Shown here piece by piece: positions 12,931 to 24,482 of a DNA stretch of 64,000 nucleotides. The notes under the pieces were generated by a model that did not search any database, had not been told where the DNA came from, and worked only from the letters and a program-made list of their open reading frames with translations. This stretch comes from Malus domestica (Eukaryota > Streptophyta > Magnoliopsida > Rosales > Rosaceae): assembly GCF_042453785.1 (NCBI RefSeq), contig NC_091676.1, positions 131,501-195,500 of the forward strand, in the 5' to 3' direction. Position 1 is the stretch's first letter. Each line of letters opens with the position of its first letter. The position numbers and the translations under genes were made by a program.

Positions 12931-14370
12931 AATACATCACATTCAGTTAACAATATTATGATGAGAAGAAGAACCTGGTCCTAGTGAGGGGAAGTTGATG
13001 TCTTGAGATCCTTAATTCCACTCTCCAGTCTCCATTAAAATGTTGAGTGGTACTGGTCGATCTGCAAGGAAAATTGAAAGTTGTATTGCATATCCCAAAA
13101 GAGCAAAAGCTAAGCTAAACTTACAATCCACGAGTGAGTCTTTCAGTCATATATTACTTTTATTGATTCTGTTCACAGCATCAATCTCATATAAAAAAAT
13201 AATTGAGTTTGTATGAACTTATAAGTAACTGAACTATTTTTCATATTGTTAATTAGTTTTTGGTGTAACCTCAACTTTCCTCATGATATTAGAGCATGTT
13301 GTTCCACGTATGAAGTCCAATTGCTACACGTGCTTCATGCTACCCGGTTTGTGCTAGGTTAGAAAATTAGCCACACATAAAGAGGCATTTTGATAGTATC
13401 AATCTCACATCGAAAAAAAAAAGAAATTTGCATGTGTTTATACAACCTTATATTGCAAATCAATTTTAAAGTAAAACCTCTATTCCTCCCCTCACATTTT
13501 TTCGCAATTTTCACCAACAAATTCCTACTTTTTATAAAAGTCGTCATCATGATACATTCCCAACCCAAGGATTGTTGATACTTGATAAAACTAGGGCCGA
13601 CCGGTATAAATAAAGCGCTCATACATAGTCCTCACCTTCCGCTACTCCTATTTTTATCTCTGGCCTTGATCGAATAAATTAAAATAGAAAACAAGAATAA
13701 CAAAATCACTACTTGTATTCAGTAAGTCTCAAATCCTTATGGTATTCAAACACATTATCAAGAGTCTGTGATTATCATTTTAGCTTTTACTAGATTTAAG
13801 TTTCATTGTTTTGAAAACTAAAAATAAAAACGAAAAACTGAAAGCTAAATAGTTATAGATGGTTTTCTTGTTAATATGAAAAAGGAGGGAAAGGGGGCCA
13901 AAAGTGATGTAATTGAGCCTCAATGTTTGCAGAAAAGATGAAAAAGTGAATGCCTTTATAAAAGTGATTGCTTGAATGGACTCCAAGTTGGGTTGGGATG
14001 GGTAGGCCAGAACTGAAAACCCTCGAGTGAGCAGTCAGTGAATACTACTTACTGTGTGTTGGCTTGGCATCACATGACATGCACGTCCAAAAAACGAAAA
14101 CGGTGGTGGGGTGGCTCCCCTCCCAAAGGCCAAAGTAAGCTCATGATTCCATCTCAGCCTCGGCCTTGCTCGATCGATTGAATCAAAGACTAAAAGAGAG
14201 AGATAAAAGAGATAAAAGAGATAAAGGAGATAAAGAGGGATGAGAAAAGCTGTCAGGTGTTGTTGGTTAATTATTGTTTTACCTTTGGCATTGGGGCAAT
14301 GTTTTAGAAAATGTACGATCAATTGATCGTCTATGTTTTTGGTCAGCGAATATTGACTATAAGAGGGCTT

Positions 14371-14610
14371 CTCTTGGAGAATCCGGATTCTTGACGGATC
14401 TTTTTTACGAGGATTCTGAAGATTCATGAATTATATTCGTTTATCGTACATCGTACTATTAGAAATTATTTAAAATATTTTTATTTAAAATTAAATACAA
14501 ACAGTACTTGATAAAAACTGATCGTGATGAACGGACATAATTTATGAATTCCTAAGATTTTCACCAAAAATTTTCGGAGAGGATCCTGTTGGTCTCTTGG
14601 ATCCTCATTC
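14371..14610 (-). mobile_element. Fold-back MITE, copy 1 of a two-copy family
   Basis: The element is an imperfect inverted repeat. Its left arm includes GATTCATGAATTATATTCG and its right arm, complemented, reads GGAATTCATAAATTATGTCCG. The centre is AT-rich (ATTTAAAATATTTTTATTTAAA). It matches the element at 53041-53235 over most of its length but in reverse orientation. It has no coding capacity, so it is non-autonomous. Confidence 0.6.
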
Positions 14611-14671
14611 CTCATTATTAATAGTTAAATATATATATTCCTCATCTTTACTTGTTTAGTTCATACTTCAT

Positions 14672-14696
14672 CACACACACACACACACACACACAC
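14672..14696. repeat. CA dinucleotide microsatellite
   Basis: About twelve CA units in an otherwise unremarkable intergenic stretch. Confidence 0.9.
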
Positions 14697-14881
14697 GCAA
14701 ACGTGAAGTTTCCTCTTTTTTGACTCTCTTCATTTTCTTGACTTTTGGAACGTTTGATTCGTTTATATCATCGGTTATTTCAAGTTCTTTTGATTAGTTT
14801 TACTAGCAGCTGTATATATGGTGCATATGCATGTGCTTGTTAAAATTTTGAAATTAAAATTTATAAAGAGAACTTTTCAAA

Positions 14882-14889
<8 letters not shown>

Positions 14890-14912
<23 letters not shown>

Positions 14913-14917
14913 TATAA
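14890..14917. repeat. TA dinucleotide microsatellite
   Basis: About fourteen TA units directly after a run of A. Confidence 0.9.
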
Positions 14918-16076
14918 AGAAAAAACATATAAAATAGTAGTTAAATCTTTTTGGTGACGGCCTAACGAATTTTCGTTGCTAAAGAGGCTGTTCATTTATT
15001 TAGCAACTGTTTCTCGATAACTATTTCATTATTAAAAGTTTATTTATTTGAGGGAAAAACATGAAAGAGAAAATGAGAGAAACTAATACGGTTACCTAGC
15101 TTTCAGAAGCTAGTTCATGGTATCATATTACGCCAAATTATTAATCAGCCATATGAAGAATGCAAAATCAGGAGGGGATACACATTAGGGGGAGCATCCA
15201 GGACATATACATGTTGTACTCTTTTTCCTTCGACAAGGATTTTTCGCATAGGTTTTTCCTGATAAGGTTTTAACAAGTCAACATAAGCATACTCAACACT
15301 ATATCAATAATCCAAACAAAGTTGTATTCTTTTTCCTTCGCTACGATTTTTCTCACTAGGTTTTTCCTAGCAAAGGTTTTAACAGGCAACTGATTGTCTG
15401 ATATAGATAGATGGGCATCCAAGGAGAGTGCTATAAAATGGGTGTGGGTGACCACGTAAAACAAGCATGTGGAGATGGAAGATGAAAGAGTAGAAGCCTT
15501 ATATGGCTTAAATAGTAGAAGTTTGATTTTTATTATTTTGGTGTGTAAACTTTCGTCATGCATTAATTTGTATTGTAGACTTTTGCACGTTAAGAGCTCA
15601 TAAAGAGCATGCAATGTATGATAAAAAAAATACAAGAAAAGGACTACTACTTTCCTCAAGATTATTGCCTATCTTTTCTATGCTCGTTTTCAACTAATAT
15701 CAGTAAATAAATAAACAGAACGATACATTAATCTCGTTTTACTTAATCTTTGACAAAAATTCTCAGTTTTTGCTTATTAATAACACTAAAAAAAAACACT
15801 ACTCCAGTTACAATATTTTATATGTAGTCACTTCAAAAGAACAAAACCCACACGAACATATTTTAAAAAGTTTCACCTAAGAACCTCTTAGGACAAGATT
15901 AACTAAAAGACTATCTACTATGGCTCACTTCATTGAAATCAATATATACCTTTGTCCAAATAATATAGTAGTTGAACTTGAATTTAAGCATATGTTCTAG
16001 TACAATATCAAAATTAAAAGGAAAAAAAAAGGAGAAAAAAGGAGCTGCTAGGTACCAAATATAACTAATAAATAGT

Positions 16077-17720
16077 TTAGCAGACATTAGGTCCAAAACC
16101 TACAAAACCATTGGCTCCATCAAATGAAATTTGGATGCCCTCTTGCTGGATGTTGCCTATTATGGAAAGTCCGGATGGCGAAGGAGCAAATGCAAAGCAA
16201 AAAGTGCCTTTGTCGTCCACCGGAATCAGAAAATTGCTCGCCGGAAGCGTTAGAATGGGCCCACCCGAAAAATAAAACGACACGGTCGGCACCCGAACCG
16301 ACACGAAGCCGTTCAGGTCATAGCATGTGTCAAAAATGGACACTCCCGTCGACAGCCGAGGGAGGCTGGCCGTCTGCTGAAGAAAGGTATCGCGGAAGGC
16401 CTCGTAAGCCAACGTAGGGAACCTCGTCACGGCGGTACCCGTGTCCATCACAACCCCTCCGTACCCCAACTCGGTTTGGCCGAATACATCTCCGGATATG
16501 GGTACCCGCATCCCTCCAACTCCAAGACCCGCCAGCCCCACAAAATAGAAACTCGGGGCCTGCGGGTTCCGGATCAGCGGGACCCACGAAGCACCCACGG
16601 GCATCGCCCCACGACCGAACTCCAGGGACCCTCCTCCTCCTCCGCCGGCTACGTTAGTACTTGTAGCACTAGAGCGGCCGCCACGGCTGACTAAACAGTA
16701 AGTGAAGGCACCTCCGGTCAGGCCGGCGAGCTGACCGACAAAAGACATGGGCCCGCCTCCAAGGCCCAAGAGACCAGCGGCTCCCACAAACATGCCGCGA
16801 TTCATGTGGCCGCAGCCGATGGCTACGTTTCGGATGAGCGCACGGCCCAAGGTAAGAGTTTCCAGGGCAAGCGTGCCCTGGGTGTAGGATCCGTCGCCGT
16901 AGGAGGCCTCGTAGCGGCATCGACCGGAGTGACAACCGGGGTTCTGGAGGCGGCCGCAGAGGGAGGAGGCACAGGAGACGCCAGAATAGGAAGCAGAGCG
17001 GGCGGGGTCAAAGATAGGGTCGGACTGGTGGTAACACTCGGTACAAGGCTGGCACTGAACCCACACGATGTCACTGCCGGAGTCAATCACCATGTATTGG
17101 TTTCGTGGCGGGCTCCCCACTCCTATCCTCACGAAGTATTCTCCGCTCCCTTGCTCCATACCCGACACCACCCCCGACCCAAAATCCAACGACTCTAACT
17201 CTGAGTTTGAGCAGTTGAGGAGGTGCCTCGTGAGGCTAGCAACCCTTTTGGCATCCCTTTTCATGCGTGCACGGAAAAGGTGCCTATGAGACGTATGGCT
17301 GCCGCCATTCCCATTCCTGTTTGAATATTGCGACGACATCTTATCTCTGTGAACCACCTTCACCTTCCATTTTCCTCCTCCGGATCCGCCATTAGTGCTT
17401 CTTTCATCTTCTTCTTCTTCATGATCTAATTCATCTTTATCATCATCATCATTTAATTTGCTGCCGGTGGTGGTACTTCTGGTGAAGTTGTATGCAGCCC
17501 TAGGTGCCCTGCTATTTATTTGAAACGCCATGATTGTTTCTTTCACGTTCAGCTCTTGAAAATCAGGGTACGTTGGGGAAGTAGTTGTAGAATTGGTGAT
17601 GGTGGTGGCGGCGGCGGCGGTGATGGTGGCGGCGGCGCAGCTGCTAATTAGGAGGAGGAGAGCAGCCACCGTTAGTAGTAGTAATAGTACTACTGCTTCT
17701 TTCACGCGTACGGCTGCCAT
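16077..17720 (-). CDS. ASPG2: Pepsin-like aspartic protease, ASPG2-like (family A1, intronless)
   Basis: A single uninterrupted frame of 547 residues. Residues 8-30 form a hydrophobic signal peptide or anchor. A low-complexity pro-region follows, with Thr/Ala runs, an acidic DDDDKDELDHEEEEDE stretch near 91-106 and Gly/Ser-rich linkers. VVHRDKM and the Arg-rich HLFRARMKRDAKRV are typical of the plant nucellin/CDR1-like propeptide. The mature domain begins near GSGEYFVRIGVGSPP (191-205). The catalytic motifs are DSGSDIVWVQC (D213) and MDTGTAVTRF (D426), with many paired cysteines (QCQPCTECY) and the end NGFVGFGPNVC. DSG in place of DTG at the first site is normal for this branch. Likely secreted or in the endomembrane system; Arabidopsis ASPG genes are linked to guard-cell and drought responses. 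Its neighbour is a CHR27/28-like gene, as in Arabidopsis. Confidence 0.93.
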   Translation of the reverse strand: MAAVRVKEAVVLLLLLTVAALLLLISSCAAATITAAAATTITNSTTTSPTYPDFQELNVKETIMAFQINSRAPRAAYNFTRSTTTGSKLNDDDDKDELDHEEEEDERSTNGGSGGGKWKVKVVHRDKMSSQYSNRNGNGGSHTSHRHLFRARMKRDAKRVASLTRHLLNCSNSELESLDFGSGVVSGMEQGSGEYFVRIGVGSPPRNQYMVIDSGSDIVWVQCQPCTECYHQSDPIFDPARSASYSGVSCASSLCGRLQNPGCHSGRCRYEASYGDGSYTQGTLALETLTLGRALIRNVAIGCGHMNRGMFVGAAGLLGLGGGPMSFVGQLAGLTGGAFTYCLVSRGGRSSATSTNVAGGGGGGSLEFGRGAMPVGASWVPLIRNPQAPSFYFVGLAGLGVGGMRVPISGDVFGQTELGYGGVVMDTGTAVTRFPTLAYEAFRDTFLQQTASLPRLSTGVSIFDTCYDLNGFVSVRVPTVSFYFSGGPILTLPASNFLIPVDDKGTFCFAFAPSPSGLSIIGNIQQEGIQISFDGANGFVGFGPNVC

Positions 17721-19262
17721 GGCTTGTCTTTAAGCCTACTCCTAACTCCTACGTACTGTATTAAGTATAATAAGCTATTCCTTGCTTGCAATTTGGGTTT
17801 GAAATAGTTGGGAGATGGGGTGTGGGATTATTTGGTTTGGGATTTGTATATGTAATCGCATATATAGAGGGAGAGAGATCGAAAAGGTGGGATGGAATAA
17901 TTGTGAGATTCCCCATTTGCCCATGATCGATGGGCTCGGGTCTCTTTTGTTTTCATATTCCTCGATTAATTGATAACATGAGGGGGAAGTCTACTATCTT
18001 GACTCTTGTTTCTAGGTTAGCTAGTAGCAATAGCCACCTTTCTTCAACTTTACTTTCTCAATTCTTTTTCCTTTTGGATTAATTGAGTGATAGCTTCACC
18101 ACAGGATGACATCCATCAAGTTCTAATTGATGTATAATAGACGGCTGAGACGATCGAATGGAAGTTTAAGAATGTGTAAAATCAACAGCAAAGCTCAAGC
18201 ATTGTAGTATATATAAAGATTTGGGTTTCGGTGTTTGATTTGGTTTGTGACCCACTGTTTCAAAGAGAACGTCAGCGCAAAAACTCACCATTTTGCCATG
18301 ATGCAATGACAACTTTAGCCGAATTTCATTGTTTACTAGTCCAAAACGAGACGTTAAAATTTTTAAGTGTTTTCCGTGTTTTATTACTTCTTTAATTTGT
18401 TTCCTATTTGTAAAAGGTGGGTGGCTAAGAGGCCCTATATAAGCTACCTTTAGTGTGATATAAAGTTGTATCATATCATTCGATTTATGAACTCGAAGTT
18501 TTCTTATTTATTGAGAGCTCCATATTAGATTAATAAATTTCGACTTATTTTGCGTCCACGTTATGTCAATATTTATTTTCACAACTAAGATGCATGATCA
18601 CAATTAAGTGTATCTTGCTACAAATATTTATTTTCCTTATATATATAGTTAGCCTTTTCCATAAGCTTTAGATAGACACCATTGGAGGTTTAAAAGTGTG
18701 ATAGAATGTGTATTATTATAAACAACAAAATTTCTATGATATATAATGTACTCAGTAGTGTTAGCCTTTTTCAATAAGTAGGCACTATTATATTATGTTT
18801 CTTTCTTTTAACACAAACACTGATTACATGTTCTAGTACAATATCCAATAGTCTTGATTATGAGTGATGTAGAGCTTATCTCTTATAATGAAATAGGATT
18901 AAGAGACCCCAAAAAAAAATTCAAATGTTGGAATATCCAACATAAAAAAAATTAAACAAAAACCTGAAAAAATACTTCCCGTCTTTTGCCGATGATGTCT
19001 CCAATTCCCCTTGTATATAAACCTCCATAGCAAAACCCTATCAACGGTCAACCCAAGCTAGCTTGTTTGAGATTCCTACAGCCACAAATTCATCAACAAT
19101 CCAGTTTGCAATGTATTTAAAAAAAAAAAGTGAAACCCAGGACAAATGTTAAAATGTATTTTGGCGTTGCTTGTCGATCATGTGTATTAATCACAATTTC
19201 ATTTCCCCCACCCAATTTTTTCAACAATTCTTTTTTCAAGTGTCAAGTAATTGCAATTGCAA
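17721..19262. other. ASPG2-like promoter and AT-rich intergenic sequence
   Basis: The region holds the presumed protease promoter and then AT-rich sequence up to the FAR1-like pseudogene. Only short chance ORFs are present, and no repeat was recognised. Confidence 0.45.
17857..17869 (-). promoter_or_regulatory. Possible TATA box of the ASPG2-like gene
   Basis: The minus strand reads CCTCTATATATGCG here, about 140 bases upstream of the ATG at 17720. This is the only strong TATA-like sequence in the first 200 bases upstream. No transcript start is known. Confidence 0.4.
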
Positions 19263-20040
19263 TCAACGTTTGACATTGGGAAGTACGAGGATTTTGTCTA
19301 GGTGACCAAGGATGAATTGATGGAATACTTTCCTGAGAAAGTTGACTTCCTTAACAAGATGATCATCAACTGAAATCCAAACACATGTACTTTGTTCTTG
19401 CGTAAAGTTTTTGCATCTCAGTCGAAGACTTAGTATCGACTCTTGATGGAAGATTAAAGCTAGCGCATAGAATCTTAGGTTATAGAAAGCCGAATTGAAC
19501 GTTTCTGTGTTCATGCTTTTCGAATTGTCATGTAATTTGTGTGCATTTAAACCTTCCATGTAAATTGTGTATGCCTCATTTGAAGACGATGCACAACAAG
19601 CTTATTTAGTAGCTCTACAACACATATGGCTAAGTCTCAATGCCTCTGCTTGTTCTTGACCATCACTTCTCATTAATTCTTCTGAATCCGTAACCCTAAA
19701 CTTGTTTGCTTGCTTCCATCTTTCCATAATAAAGTGGGATGATATGACATCAATGTCTAGACGAACAAGAACTTTAATAATATGTTGACAAAGAGTTCCA
19801 ACAAACTAAAATTTTTGACACTCGTATGTGCACTCATAGGTTTGTAGATTGAGCTTAACTAAAAATCTCTCAGCATCACCAATTTTTTTCATGACCACAT
19901 ACATATGAAATTAATTGTCACTTCCCTTTTCTTCAGCTTTGAGCCCATTGACATTTATCCATTTTTCCTTCAACTTTTCAAACATTTTTCGAGTATAAAC
20001 TTTAGACGCATGCTTTAAAAGGAAATCATTATCATCCACA
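19263..20040 (-). pseudogene. Decayed FAR1/FHY3-related (FRS, MULE-derived) fragment
   Basis: One minus-strand frame reads continuously from 20039 down to 19263 with three internal stops. It shows ASKVYTRKMF, then YECTYECQKF, then a stop, then FVGTLCQHIIKVLVRLDIDV, then HFIMERWKQANKF. This is the C-terminal SWIM zinc-finger part (CxH as LCQH) of FAR1-related proteins, which descend from MULE transposases. The frame continues into MEGLNAHKLHDNSKSMNTE and ends at 19263. Upstream (higher coordinates) homology stops at 20040, right beside a MITE and its target duplication. The MITE inserted at or near this edge. With three stops in one third of a protein it cannot be functional. Confidence 0.75.
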
Positions 20041-20049
20041 ATACAATAT

Positions 20050-20197
20050 GGGGTGTGCTATCCACACAACCCTTTTTACTTCTCTCACACCCCTTGTTAA
20101 TTTTTGTCCTTTGATCTTCTTCAATTCATCTGATCTGACGGCCGAAAATTAAAAAGGTGTGGGAGAAGTAAAAATGGGTGTGTGGATATCACATCCC
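20050..20197. mobile_element. hAT-type MITE, 148 bp, with 8-bp target duplication
   Basis: Terminal inverted repeats of about 45 bp are visible. The left end reads GGGGTGTGCTATCCACACAA and the right end, complemented, reads GGGATGTGATATCCACACAC. Both arms then share TTTTTACTTCTC and CACACC. The element is flanked by TACAATAT at 20042-20049 and again at 20198-20205. An 8-bp duplication is the hAT signature. No coding capacity. Confidence 0.85.
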
Positions 20198-21945
20198 TAC
20201 AATATTTATCAAATCTGACGTGCTAGTATTTATTGAATCAAAGTGATTCACTCTTGAAGGTAAAGTCGTGTTAGTATTTGACGGCAAATTAAATAGATGA
20301 AGTTTTATCGAATCTGACAATGATGGGTTAATTGACTACTTTCAAATAGTTTGGGAGGTTAATTTTCCAAAAAATACTTCAAGGATCGTTTTAGACTGTG
20401 ATAATGGTTCAAGGGTCCAAACGAGAGAGATTTTTCAATCTATCTTGAACACGGATACATACATCATATGTCATCATACAAGTGAAGGGAGACTTGAAGA
20501 AAAAAAATTCCCTTCACTAATATATATAGCATACCCCACTCGTATTCAGAGCGCATTACTTGTCAGACAGTTTATGTGACAACCCATCCCAAATTTTACA
20601 ATTTTATAAATATTAAAAGTGTGAATTGACGAAAATGCCCTGGAGGAGAGGACTTTGACTTCCATCGACCATCATCTAGAGGAACGTATGACTTATTATT
20701 TTGGCGTATTTGTGCAATACTCGTTGGTACGAACACATAGGTGAAAGACGTTCACGAGTCCGGATTATAACGGTATAGTTACGGACGTTTGAAACTAGTT
20801 AATTATATTTTAGATGATAAGTGTTAACTTCCACTTTATGGGAAGGGGAACCAATCAGAAAATTGGAAGATTTGAAGCAACCAATTAGGAGGAGAGAGGG
20901 AAGCTCTCAGCCTTCCTCCCTTTTTTTTTTCTTCACGTAGCCTTCGAACACCCAAAAACCCGATTGTGACCCGGGGTGATTTCCGGCGATTCTCACCCGT
21001 TTTTCAGGTGATTTTCACCCATTCACCACCATCAAACCTTATCACCATATCCCAACATTCAATTCTAACCAAAATTTGCAAGAAATGGTAGAAATTTCAC
21101 GAAGAACACCCATGGGTGCCGCGGGAAGCTTACTCAAAATCCACCCATTTGTGAAACGTTTTCCTTCGACTACCACTAGCAAAACACTCCCCTAGAACCC
21201 AGGAACAAATCTCAAGCAATGGTGGAGGCGTTGAAGCAAGTTTGGAGGTCGAATCAAATCACACCCAATTCTAGGGTTTCGTACGGTTTTAGCAAAATTG
21301 GAGCATTTCTAGGCCAAATTGGACTAGGCCACAGGTATAAAGTTTACTATACTCTTTGAGGTCTTCAATTCTGAAATGTTTAGGAATTTTTAAAAATAGT
21401 TGAATTTTTCCGGCGAGTTGGGGCGGCCGACTGCCACCCGCGACGGGATGTGGCCTGTGGGCCAATGATGCTTTGTTTAAGTACTATTAGATGCCCTGGG
21501 TTTATAATTGATATTCATATGACGTAATTTCATTATTTGGGCTTAGTTTCATTTCGACAGGTGAATAGGTCAAAATATGAATCGACGATCCGACTGTTGG
21601 ATAATGTGGATCTTTGGAAGTTTCGGATTGGAAATCTGATATGCGGATCTTCCGGAACGAGTTTACAAGGTTGTAGACCCAACCGTCGACCAGTCGACGG
21701 TTAACTTATGGTTAATGGGTCTCAAATTATTTTAGAATGTCCTTGATGATGTGTTTTATGTGAATTACGTATTCTATTGATAAGAGATATGAGATGTGAT
21801 TCTATAATTGTTTTAAGCGCCAATCATTCGAGACACATCGATGCTCGTGCTAGAGAATAATAACGTGAACTCCAGGTGAGTGGGTCTTTTCCTTTTATCA
21901 TAGGTATATAATTGATAGTTCCTCAAACGCTTCTAAAGTGAATTA

Positions 21946-22793
21946 TGCATTGTGGATGCAAATTTCTTCCTCCTTAATCTTGGACAATTTTGTACCTACA
22001 AAACAATTAACACCTTAGGTTAAGGCCAAGAGCCTCACACGCCCACGATGAATGAGGGGGCTTTGGCCGAAGAATCTCCGATGCCAAAGTTAGAATTTAG
22101 AAAGAAAGAGTGTTTAGAGAATTTTGGGATTTTTGCCAAAGTGTTGGAATGATTTTTTGGTGAAAATGGGAGCCTATTTATAGGGATAGGCCAATCCCTT
22201 TTGGAGAGGGAGTGGCCGGCCACTAGCTAGGGTTTTCTAGGTTAATTTTTGCTTTAATTAGGAGTTATGAAATAATTCATAATTAATCAAAATAACTCCC
22301 TAATTAACTTAGCTAATTATTATCATAAAAAGGAAAGATGTAATAGAAAAGGTATAAAGCATGGTTGATTTATTTTGGGGATGAAAGATGGCCGGCCTTT
22401 TGTGGGAGTTAGGGTGAAATGAATGTTTTAATTGACAATTAAGGGATTGATTAGGTGATTAATCCCTTAATTAGTCAATTAATATGATTTTTAAAGAAAG
22501 GTTTTAGGAAATATGAAAGGAATATATTATTTAGCTAATGGATTAGCTAAATAATGGAATATAAAACATATAGAATAAATTAGGTTTTGGGAATTACCTT
22601 ATAGAAAGGATTTGATGAAATAGGCTTTAAATTGTTACCTATTTTGGGCACTTTTGAATTGGTTGAAAGATGATTGTCCGCTACTCGCGCGTAAGGAACC
22701 CGTTATGCCTCAAGGGTATTTTTGTCCTCTTTTGCCCAAAAATCTACGTGTTACCTTGTGATTATTTTTGGTTCCACATGCATGTTACCAACA
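21946..22793 (-). mobile_element. Solo LTR (about 848 bp) nested in element A
   Basis: On the minus strand it starts TGTTGGTAACATGCATGTGG and ends GCATCCACAATGCA. It contains a promoter-like CTATCCCTATAAATAGGC at about 22173-22188, followed by a transcript-leader-like stretch, as expected of an LTR. ATTA flanks it at 21942-21945 and 22794-22797, a 4-bp duplication. The sequence to its left and right aligns with separate parts of element B, which lacks it, so it is an insertion. The exact ends are uncertain by a few bases. Confidence 0.6.
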
Positions 22794-23274
22794 ATTAATT
22801 ATTGTGAACTACGAATGGCTTGATCCTTGTTTACGGTACGTAGACAGTCTGATGAGACGTTAGATGCAGCCATACAAAATGAGACTAAATAACTGAGACA
22901 ATAACCTTGTTTAGGGAATTGATTAATATGAGGGATATTGGTGGAAAATATAAGATTTAACTTTATGATTTGGTGGTTAAATATTGGTCATAAATCAATG
23001 TATGAAGAATTAGGAATTTGAAGTAAGGAAACGTAAGTAATGATAGTTAATTAAACTAGTATATAGTTGGGCTTATCATTGTTAATTATCTCCGAAAATA
23101 AGTAGTTCGGGAGTAGGCCGTTACGGATTATGCATTTCATGCCATGCTATATATATACTTGAAAATACTATGTTATAATTGAGTTTTAGATTGCATCATG
23201 ACATATTTATATGTGTATTACCTGAACCTAATTATTGTGAATGCTTCGAAGTGCCAAATGATGCTGCGGACGCC

Positions 23275-24045
23275 TAGGTAAGCTTCAAGTGAGTACATGT
23301 TGATGATAATGATGGTAGTGAGATATGTGATGAGATATGGATGATGAGATATTGATTCGCTAGCATGTTGATGAAATATTGATTCAGCCGTACAGGTCAC
23401 GTGAGGTGACTCCGGCTAGTATATTGATGAGATATGTGATGAGATATTGATTGGCTAGCATGTTGATGAGATATTGATTCAGCCGTACATGTCACGTGAG
23501 GTGACTCCGGCTAGTATATTGATGAGATATATGAGGAGATATAAATAAAGTCGTATATGTCACTATAAGTGACTCCGACTTATATGCTAGCAATGATGAA
23601 TGAGATATATGAGGAGATATAAATAAAGTCATACATGTCACTATAAGTGACTCTAACTTATAAGCTAGCATATGTGATAAATATGTGATAAGCTAGCATA
23701 TGTGACGAATATGTGATAAGCTAGCATATGTGACAAATATGTGATAAGCTAGCATATGTGACGAATATGTAATAAGCTAGCATATGTGATGAATATGTAA
23801 TAAGCTGGCATATGTGATAAGCTAGCATATGGGATGAATATGCGATGAGCTAGCATATGTGATTAGCATATGGGATGAATATGCGATGAGCTAGCATATG
23901 TGATGAATATGCAATAAGCTAGCATATGTGATGGATATGCGATAAGCTAGCATATGCGATGAAATATGTGAACTAGTATATGTGATGAGATATGGGTAAG
24001 TCGTACAGGTCACCATAAGTGACTCCGACTTGCGTACTAGTATGA
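23275..24045. repeat. Tandem repeat region inside element A: hairpin units and a 28-bp array
   Basis: The first part (about 23300-23650) repeats a unit with TTGATGAGATAT and a hairpin core GTCAC...GTGAC. The second part (about 23660-23960) is roughly eleven copies of a 28-bp unit, AAGCTAGCATATGTGACGAA plus TATGTGAT, with single-base variants. The unit contains the palindromes GCTAGC and CATATG. A last hairpin unit lies at about 23996-24036. Confidence 0.85.
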
Positions 24046-24482
24046 GTTATTAATCACATGATTATTTGATATTGCTGACGAGATGCTGTCTTGTGGTATA
24101 TTTATGATATTTTCTAGAAATTATACATGTGTTGTAGCGAGGGGTTATAATGTTTTATATGGTTTATATTAGAATTTTATTTACAGGGCCACTCACCTTT
24201 GTCTTGTCTTCACCCTCCAGGTTTTATTAGCTGAGCTTTCTTATCGTCAAGGATTCGTGGTGATTCTTGGTATTAGAGATTATTTTGAGGGTACGATTAT
24301 TAATTCACTCTTCTGTACTTGCTTATGCTCTAAGGTCACGTGTGAAGTGAGTTCATTCCCACTCACCGGTGCACTCTGGTATTTAGGCATTCTCAAGTTT
24401 AAATTTATTCACATTTTTCCACATCATCACACTTTATGGCTTCGTCACATTCCAGGTGTCGGCCAACACAGCTCGATTCGGA

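Larger units (their letters stand above)
10725..16076. other. Long gene-poor intergenic stretch with repeat relics
   Basis: No gene was recognised between the helicase stop and the protease stop. Contents: the helicase 3' flank (poly-T at about 10901-10916 and a GAGC microrepeat near 10965), an imperfect inverted repeat (11331-11450), an unclassified repeat-like block (about 11500-12930), a fold-back element (14371-14610) and two microsatellites. The rest is AT-rich with short chance ORFs. Confidence 0.5.

Noticed and set aside
16330-17289. Several ORFs of 70-130 aa on both strands
   Set aside because: They are shadows of the GC-rich aspartic protease frame, which has both catalytic motifs.
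23660-23960. CRISPR-like regular spacing of the 28-bp array
   Set aside because: The units are contiguous without unique spacers, and the genome is a plant's. It is a simple tandem repeat.
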